A DNA stretch of 64,000 bases, from NCBI GenBank assembly GCA_902790635.1, contig CADASN010000010.1, forward strand, positions 18,919-82,918. The letters are read 5' to 3'. Of the stretch, positions 59,059 through 64,000 are shown in pieces. This DNA is from an uncultured Bacteroidia bacterium (GTDB taxonomy: Bacteria; Bacteroidota; Bacteroidia; Bacteroidales; UBA932). The position numbers and the translations under genes are program-made. The notes beneath the pieces were generated by a model. That model had not been told where the DNA came from. It saw nothing but the letters and a program-made list of their open reading frames with translations, and made no database searches. Position 1 is the first letter of the stretch; the number at the start of each line of letters is the position of its first letter.

Positions 59059-60150
59059 TTAACGATATTCTTCGTATTCGGGCATGGCGAGCTGGAGGAG
59101 GAACTCCTTGAGCTTCTGCTCATCGCGGGGACAGATCATCAGCACGTCCTCGGTGTCGATGACGATGAAGTCTTCGAGTCCGCGGATTGCGAGCAGCTTG
59201 TCGTTGCGGGTCGAATAGACGATGTTGTCCGTGCAGTCCCGGAGCAGCCGGCGGTTGGTGTGGTTGAAGGCGTTGCCCCGTTCGTCGTGGATGGCGAGGT
59301 ACTCGTAGAGGGAGTCCCAGTTGCCGATGTCAGCCCAGCGGAAATCAGCCGGATAGACCCAGGCCTTGTCGGTTTTCTCCATCACGGCATAGTCGATGGA
59401 GATGCGCGGCATGTCGGTGTAGATGCGCTCCAGGAAAGCCTTCTCGGCATCCGTGCCGATCACTTCATACCAGTCGCCCCAAAGGCGGGTGATCTGCGGC
59501 GCGAGCCGTTCCAGCTCCTGCCGGATGACGTCGGCGCGCCAGACGAAAATACCGGAGTTCCAGAGGAATTCGCCGGTCTCGATGAACACGCGGGCCAGGT
59601 CTTCACTGGGCTTCTCCGTGAAAGTCTTGATCTTGACGGGCTGCCCTTTCTGGGCGTGTCCCGCCATCTGGATGTAACCGAAATTGGGGTCGGGCCGCGT
59701 CGGGATGACGCCGAGGGTGATGAGCACGTCGGCTTCGCTGGCATAGGCCAGCGCATTCTGGAGGGTATTGTTGAAAGCCGCGTGCTGGGCGATGGCGTGG
59801 TCGGAGGGGGTCACGATGGTGATGGCTGCCGGGTCGCGCCGGAGAATCGTGTACGTGGCGTAGGCGATGCAGGGTGCCGTGTTGCGGTTGTATGGCTCGA
59901 GCAGGAGGTTCTCTTCGCTCAGTTCGGGGAGCTGCGAGCGGACCTGGTCCTGGTAGCGCTCCAGGCTGACCACGAGGATGTTCTCTTCCGGGATGACCGC
60001 CTTCATGCGGTCGAAGGTGCGCCGCAGGAAGGAGCGGCCCTGGATGCTGAAGTCCAGGAACTGCTTGGGCTGGCTGGCCCGGCTGATCGGCCAGAAGCGG
60101 GATCCGATGCCGCCGGCCATGATGATACAATAGTAATGGTTATTAAGCAT
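59059..60150 (-). CDS. manC: Mannose-1-phosphate guanylyltransferase
   Basis: Makes GDP-mannose from mannose-1-phosphate and GTP for glycan synthesis. The 363-aa protein has the nucleotide site IMAGGIGSRFWPISRASQPKQFLD (residues 10-33), LEPYNRNTAPCIAYA, TIVTPSDHAI, FTEKPSEDLA, NSGIFVWRAD and WADIGNWDSLYEYL. It ends shortly after the transferase domain, so there is no fused phosphomannose isomerase. It overlaps yraN by 8 bp. Confidence 0.93.
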   Translation of the reverse strand: MLNNHYYCIIMAGGIGSRFWPISRASQPKQFLDFSIQGRSFLRRTFDRMKAVIPEENILVVSLERYQDQVRSQLPELSEENLLLEPYNRNTAPCIAYATYTILRRDPAAITIVTPSDHAIAQHAAFNNTLQNALAYASEADVLITLGVIPTRPDPNFGYIQMAGHAQKGQPVKIKTFTEKPSEDLARVFIETGEFLWNSGIFVWRADVIRQELERLAPQITRLWGDWYEVIGTDAEKAFLERIYTDMPRISIDYAVMEKTDKAWVYPADFRWADIGNWDSLYEYLAIHDERGNAFNHTNRRLLRDCTDNIVYSTRNDKLLAIRGLEDFIVIDTEDVLMICPRDEQKLKEFLLQLAMPEYEEYR

Positions 60151-60532
60151 ATAGTGGTACGAAAGCTTTGGGGTAATATTCTACGTCGAAGTCAGCGCCC
60201 GTGCCATAGAAGACGACGGACATGACATCGAAGAAGATTTCAAGGTCTGCGGGCAGGCTTTTCCGCTCGTCGGAGTGCAGGAAGGACTTGGCGGCGGCGA
60301 CCATGCGGCGCTGCTTGTCGCGTCCGACATTGCGCTGGGGCTCTGCCATGACGGGCGCCGTGCGGCTCTTGACCTCCACGATGTGGAGCTCTTTCCCGAA
60401 CAGGGTGATGATGTCCAGTTCCAGATGGCCGCCGCGCCAGTTGCGGGCCAGGACTTGGTGGCCGAGGCGCGACAGGTACCGGCAGGCTTCTTCTTCGCCT
60501 TTGCGTCCTACGGTGGGTCTGTCGGTTTTCAT
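60143..60532 (-). CDS. YraN family (UPF0102) putative endonuclease
   Basis: A 129-aa protein with the restriction-endonuclease-like signature GRKGEEEACRYLSRLGHQVLARNWRGGHLELDIITLFGKELHIVEVKSR (Glu54-type, Asp and Glu-x-Lys in the second half; shown here only in part as GHLELDIITL and HIVEVKSR). The family is probably DNA-related, without a defined substrate. It overlaps both mutS2 (4 bp) and manC (8 bp). Confidence 0.93.
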   Translation of the reverse strand: MKTDRPTVGRKGEEEACRYLSRLGHQVLARNWRGGHLELDIITLFGKELHIVEVKSRTAPVMAEPQRNVGRDKQRRMVAAAKSFLHSDERKSLPADLEIFFDVMSVVFYGTGADFDVEYYPKAFVPLYA

Positions 60533-62994
60533 AGTTTGACGATGGTTACGCCGGTGCCGCCGTTGCGGATGTCTTCGTCGCTGACGGTCAGTCCCGGGAT
60601 GGTCCGGAGGTATTTCTGGATCTCTTCGCGCAGCACGCCCGTACCCTTGCCGTGGATGATGCGCACGGAGCCTACATTGAGCATGATGGCGTCGTCGATA
60701 TAGTGCGTGACGATATCGAGCGCGTCGGAAAGCCGCTCGCCGCGGATGTCCAGTTCGGGGGAGAAGGCGAGCTTGCGCTCGGTGATGGCGCTGTCCACCT
60801 TCTGCAGCACGGGGGCGAATACTTTGCGCGCCGCGTCGCGGAATTCGTTCGAGGAGATGCGCTCGACGCGGTCCGGGTCCATCGTGCTGGTGATGTTGCC
60901 GATGATGACGGTCACGGTCTTGCTGCTGATCTTGGAGACTTCGCCCACCAGGCCGTTTGCCTTGACGCGGACCTTTTCGCCGACCTTGAGGGGCTCGGCC
61001 TTGGCCTGCTGCTCCGCGGCGGCGGGGTCGTCCTTTTTCTTGCGCTTCTTGAGCTGGGTGAGCTTGCGGTCGATGTATTCGTCGCGGGTCTTTTTCTCTT
61101 TGGTCTTGCGCTGCTCCAGCGCGCCCAGAAAGCCCTGGAGCTCCTGGCGGGCGGCTTTGGTCTCTTCCTTGCCGGCCTGGGCTTCCTTGATGTCGCGGAT
61201 GGTTTTCTCCACCTGCCTGCCGGCGCCTTTGACGATGCGCTCGGCTTCCTTGCGCGCCTCGTCCAGGATGGACTTCTTCTGCTGCTGGATATCCTCGAGC
61301 TCGCGCTGGTAGCGCTCCGTCAGGCCTTCCAGGGCCTTGTCGGTATGCTTGATCTTCTGGAGCCGCTCGTCCAGGGCACGGCGGTTGCGGGCGATCTTGC
61401 GCAGGTTTCTCTCGATCCCCACGAACTCCTCGCCCGCGCGGGTCTCGGCGTCCTTGACGATGCTCTCCGGGAGGCGCATCTTGCGCGCCAGTTCGAAGGC
61501 GAAGGAGTTGCCGGGCAGGCCGATCTCCAGCTGGAACATCGGGGCGATCCGGGAGGAGTCATAGAGCATGGCGCCGTTGATTACGTGCGTGTCCGCGCCC
61601 GAGGCGTAGAGCTTGAGGTTGGTGTAGTGCGTGGTGATCACGCCGTAGACGCCGCGGCGGTCGATCTCGGCGAGGATCGCCTCGGCGATCGCTCCGCCCG
61701 CCGCCGGTTCCGTGCCGGCTCCGAATTCGTCGATGAGCACCAGGGTCTTTTCGTCGGCATCGGACAGCAATTCACGCATGTCTGCGAGGAAGGAGCTGTA
61801 GGTGCTGAGGTCGTCCTCGAGGTTCTGGTCGTCGCCGATGCTGACGGCGATGCGGTCGAAGACCGGCAGCTCGGAACTCTCCGAGGTGGGGATGAGCATC
61901 CCCCACTGGAACATATACTGGAGCAGTCCGACGGTCTTGAGGCAGACGGACTTGCCGCCGGCGTTGGGGCCGGAGATGACCAGGATGCGCTTCTGCGGGG
62001 TCAGGGTGACCGTCAGGGGGACGATGTTCCTGCCTTCGCGCGCGAGCGCCTTTTCCAAAAGGGGATGGCGCGCCTTGCGCAGTGACAGGCTGCCGTCCAC
62101 GGAGATCACGGGCATCCCCGCGACCAGGTCCAGCGCGGTCTGGGCCTTCGCCATCAGGAAATCCACCTCTCCGAGAAATGCCGCCCCGGCGATCAGGTCG
62201 GGCAGATACGGCCGGAGGAAATCGGAGAACTCGAGCAGGATCCTGCGGATCTCGCGGACTTCTTCGAAGCGGAGTTCGCTGATGTCGTTCTCCAGCTCGA
62301 TGATCTCGGCCGGCTCGATGAAGGCGGTCTTGCCCGAGGCGGAAACGTCATAGACGAAGCCCTGCACCTTGCGCTTGGAGGAGGTGCCGACGGGGATGAG
62401 GTATTTGCCGTCGCGGATGGTCACATCCGCGTCGGCGTCCACCAGGCCTTCTTCCTGCGCCTTGCGCAGGATCGCCCCGGCGCGCTTGGAGATGGCGGCC
62501 TCCTTGTTCTGCAGGTCGCGGCGGATCTCGAAGAGGCGGTCGGAAGCCGAACTCTTGATGTCTCCGTATTTGTCCAGGATGTTCTCGATGCGCCGCTGCA
62601 CTTCGGGGAAGGAGTGGACCGGCTTGGAGAGCTTCTCCAGCTGGGGGTAGATGCCGCCCTTGATGCTGCCGAAGAAATGCAGGATGCGGCGGAGGGTGTC
62701 CGTGATGGTCTTGAGCTTGCCCAGCGACAGGACGTCGATGCTCGAGCCTTCGCGTTCGAGCGCGGACAGGAAGGGAATCGCGTCGATGTAGCCCGTCGTC
62801 GGGAAATTCTCCTCGAACATCAGCACGAGGCGCATCTCGTCCGTCAGGGCGAGGCGCTGCCGGATGACGCCCGCATCGGTCGAGAAATGCTCTTCGGTGA
62901 CGCGCGTGGCGGCATAATCCGTCATGCACCGGTCCGCGATGGACTTGCGGATCTTGTCGAAACCGAGTTTGCTTTCCAGTCGTTCGTCTGTCAT
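60529..62994 (-). CDS. mutS2: Endonuclease MutS2
   Basis: An 821-aa MutS-family ATPase without mismatch-recognition domains. From MTDERLESKLGFDKI (62994) come the core domains; the ATPase has Walker A ISGPNAGGKSVCLKT (about 335-350), EFGAGTEPAAGGAIAEAIL and TTHYTNLK. A coiled-coil rich in Lys/Glu follows, and the C-terminus has an Smr domain (LDIRGERLSDALDIVTHYID; VRIIHGKGTGVLREEI). The open frame extends 277 codons further but that part is an Arg-rich shadow of cdaA. The start overlaps the cdaA stop by 4 bp. MutS2 acts in recombination suppression or ribosome rescue in various bacteria. Confidence 0.95.
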   Translation of the reverse strand: MTDERLESKLGFDKIRKSIADRCMTDYAATRVTEEHFSTDAGVIRQRLALTDEMRLVLMFEENFPTTGYIDAIPFLSALEREGSSIDVLSLGKLKTITDTLRRILHFFGSIKGGIYPQLEKLSKPVHSFPEVQRRIENILDKYGDIKSSASDRLFEIRRDLQNKEAAISKRAGAILRKAQEEGLVDADADVTIRDGKYLIPVGTSSKRKVQGFVYDVSASGKTAFIEPAEIIELENDISELRFEEVREIRRILLEFSDFLRPYLPDLIAGAAFLGEVDFLMAKAQTALDLVAGMPVISVDGSLSLRKARHPLLEKALAREGRNIVPLTVTLTPQKRILVISGPNAGGKSVCLKTVGLLQYMFQWGMLIPTSESSELPVFDRIAVSIGDDQNLEDDLSTYSSFLADMRELLSDADEKTLVLIDEFGAGTEPAAGGAIAEAILAEIDRRGVYGVITTHYTNLKLYASGADTHVINGAMLYDSSRIAPMFQLEIGLPGNSFAFELARKMRLPESIVKDAETRAGEEFVGIERNLRKIARNRRALDERLQKIKHTDKALEGLTERYQRELEDIQQQKKSILDEARKEAERIVKGAGRQVEKTIRDIKEAQAGKEETKAARQELQGFLGALEQRKTKEKKTRDEYIDRKLTQLKKRKKKDDPAAAEQQAKAEPLKVGEKVRVKANGLVGEVSKISSKTVTVIIGNITSTMDPDRVERISSNEFRDAARKVFAPVLQKVDSAITERKLAFSPELDIRGERLSDALDIVTHYIDDAIMLNVGSVRIIHGKGTGVLREEIQKYLRTIPGLTVSDEDIRNGGTGVTIVKL

Positions 62995-63776
62995 TCCGTT
63001 TTCTCTCCGAGCAGGAGGTTCAGGGTGTTGATGGTGTCCACGGGGGAGATCTGCCCGCCGCGGACGAAGGAGATGCCGCCGGTTTCTTCGCTGACGACGA
63101 TGACGTCGGCGTCGCACTGTTCGGAGATGCCGATGGCGGCCTTGTGGCGCATGCCGTAGCGGGCCGGCAGATCGGTACGCTCCGTGATCGGGAGGGTGCA
63201 GCGGGCGGCGATGATGCGGTTGCCGCCGATGACCATGGCGCCGTCGTGGAGCGGGGAGTTCTTGAAGAAGATGTTCATGATGAGGCGGCGGCCGATCTCG
63301 GCGTCCACGACGTCCCCGGTGGCGATGATGTCCTCCAGGGAGTTCTTGTGCTGGATCAGGATCAGCGCCCCCGTCTTCTGGGCGGACATCTCCCGGCAGG
63401 CCTCCGTGATCTCCCGGAGGGCGCGGGTGTCCACGCGGCGTGTCTGGAGACCCGGGAAGAGCTTCTGCAGGAAGCTGCGCTGTTCCAGGGTGGTCCCGGC
63501 CTTGCGGCCGACCGAGCCCAGGAAGCGGCGCACCTCGGGCTGGAAGATGACCACGAGGGCGACGGCGCCCATGTCGATGAGGGTGCCGAGCAGCGAGGAA
63601 ACCATCTTCATGCCGAGGGCTTCGGCGAGTACGCGGACGAGTACGACGAGGATGATGGCGATGAAGATGTTGATGGCGGTCGATCCGCGGATCCACCTGA
63701 AAACAAGGTAGATGAGCGCGGCGACCAAGAGGATGTCCAGGATGTCGACCCAGGAAAAATGCAGAAACTCCAGCAT
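62991..63776 (-). CDS. cdaA: Diadenylate cyclase CdaA (c-di-AMP synthase)
   Basis: Makes c-di-AMP from ATP. The 261-aa protein has three N-terminal membrane segments (ILDILLVAALIYLVFRWI; INIFIAIILVVLVRVLAEAL; MGAVALVVIF), a short coil and the DAC domain: SPLHDGAMVI (DGA, near residue 177) and YGMRHKAAIGISE (near 208). The RHR motif of most cyclases reads RHK here. It has a promoter (63797-63804) and is the head of the cdaA-mutS2-yraN-manC run. No yet-visible partner CdaR gene. Confidence 0.92.
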   Translation of the reverse strand: MLEFLHFSWVDILDILLVAALIYLVFRWIRGSTAINIFIAIILVVLVRVLAEALGMKMVSSLLGTLIDMGAVALVVIFQPEVRRFLGSVGRKAGTTLEQRSFLQKLFPGLQTRRVDTRALREITEACREMSAQKTGALILIQHKNSLEDIIATGDVVDAEIGRRLIMNIFFKNSPLHDGAMVIGGNRIIAARCTLPITERTDLPARYGMRHKAAIGISEQCDADVIVVSEETGGISFVRGGQISPVDTINTLNLLLGEKTE

Positions 63777-63796
63777 CTTCGTCAGCTTTACAAATA

Positions 63797-63825
63797 CAAA
63801 GATAGATGAAAATCTTGGAAATCAA
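63797..63825 (-). promoter_or_regulatory. Promoter of cdaA operon
   Basis: On the minus strand TTG (63825-63823), 18-bp spacer, TATCTTTG (63804-63797); about 16 nt leader before ATG 63776. Confidence 0.6.
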
Positions 63826-63828
63826 GTG

Positions 63829-63859
63829 TTTGTAAATTGAGAAAATAGTTGTATATTTG
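63829..63859 (+). promoter_or_regulatory. Promoter of rplC and the rest of the S10 cluster
   Basis: TTTG (63829-63832), exact 19-bp spacer, TATATTTG (63852-63859), followed by a CCCGC/GCGGG leader hairpin (about 63863-63880). It overlaps the divergent cdaA promoter. The start resembles that of the rpsL operon (TATATTTGCAGCCC in both). Confidence 0.8.
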
Positions 63860-63919
63860 CAGCCCGCAAAATTGCGCGGGAACTTATAAAGTGTTTATAA
63901 ACAATTAATTAACAAACCA

Positions 63920-64000
63920 ATGCCTGGATTAATTGGAAAGAAAATCGGAATGACTTCCGTTTTCGGTGCCGACGGTAAGAACATACCGTGCACCGTTATC
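63920..64000 (+). CDS. rplC: 50S ribosomal protein L3, N-terminal part (partial)
   Basis: The first 27 codons ([20 protein letters not shown]...) are a textbook L3 start; the rest is beyond the right edge. It has its own promoter and leader. Its position, 12.3 kb after rpsJ, shows that the S10 gene cluster is interrupted here. Confidence 0.95.
   Translation, partial: MPGLIGKKIGMTSVFGADGKNIPCTVI

Noticed and set aside
62995-63825. N-terminal 277-codon extension of mutS2
   Set aside because: The extension is Arg/His/Pro-rich and overlaps cdaA in another frame; the MutS2 family start is MTDERLESK at 62994.
51661-63919. The 12.3 kb between rpsJ and rplC as an integrated mobile island
   Set aside because: It contains ordinary backbone genes (cdaA, mutS2, yraN, manC, ybaK) and no integrase or transposase; a rearrangement fits better.

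Overview
This 64 kb window is a GC-rich piece of a Bacteroidota chromosome, most likely an anaerobic Bacteroidales. The evidence is the TAnnTTTG promoter boxes (several with TTTG or TTG exactly 19 bp upstream), GLPGLI-family and TonB-receptor outer-membrane proteins, S9 peptidases, the trpBEGDCFA gene order, and the sigma-54 regulator / lptE / secG string. Genus cannot be decided from the sequence alone. Coding density is high, and most genes sit in tightly overlapping operons.

Region by region: (1) 0-1.8 kb: end of pheS, then a queuosine-precursor transporter and queF. (2) 1.8-7.1 kb: a visibly AT-richer block with a BlaI-type repressor, a BlaR1-like M56 protease with a TonB-like tail, a GLPGLI secreted protein and a large TonB-dependent receptor. 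(3) 7.1-19.6 kb: an [FeFe]-hydrogenase supercluster. It has the maturases hydE, hydG and hydF, an oppositely oriented NADH-linked trimeric hydrogenase (hydB, hydA, hydC plus an HndB-like protein), and a downstream sensory module (group C-like hydrogenase, two HATPases, two DRTGG proteins, a PHP protein). A candidate structured RNA lies in the leader. (4) 19.6-24.3 kb: aconitase, an isocitrate dehydrogenase with NAD-type specificity residues, and citrate synthase as one operon (2-oxoglutarate/glutamate supply). (5) 24.3-31.0 kb: complete trpBEGDCFA operon behind a classical attenuator, with a near-leaderless peptide carrying Trp-Trp-Trp. (6) 31-41.6 kb: two secreted S9 peptidases, DUF554, a stand-alone TonB plug protein, small envelope proteins, a repeat-rich 700 bp intergenic stretch, tRNA-Gly, a nitroreductase and a lactonase. 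(7) 41.6-48.1 kb: an N-domain-less ClpB, secG, a TPR-like protein, lptE, a sigma-54 regulator and an OmpA/TPR lipoprotein. (8) 48.2-51.7 kb: rpsL, rpsG (frameshifted here), fusA, rpsJ, tRNA(CAT). (9) 51.7-64 kb: 12.3 kb of unrelated genes (TonB receptor, ybaK, DUF3667, manC, yraN, mutS2, cdaA and others) separating rpsJ from rplC, which starts at the right edge. The usually contiguous S10 operon is therefore split.

The most unusual signal is a set of unrelated palindromic sequences sitting in frame inside conserved enzymes (hydF, trpC, trpE). They resemble in concept the Rickettsia palindromic elements that insert into genes without breaking them. Other items worth checking are the trp attenuator, the three-way-junction leader of the hydrogenase operon, the inverted-repeat arrays at 38.9-39.6 kb, a 17-nt deletion in rpsG, and a recurrent pattern of near-leaderless starts.
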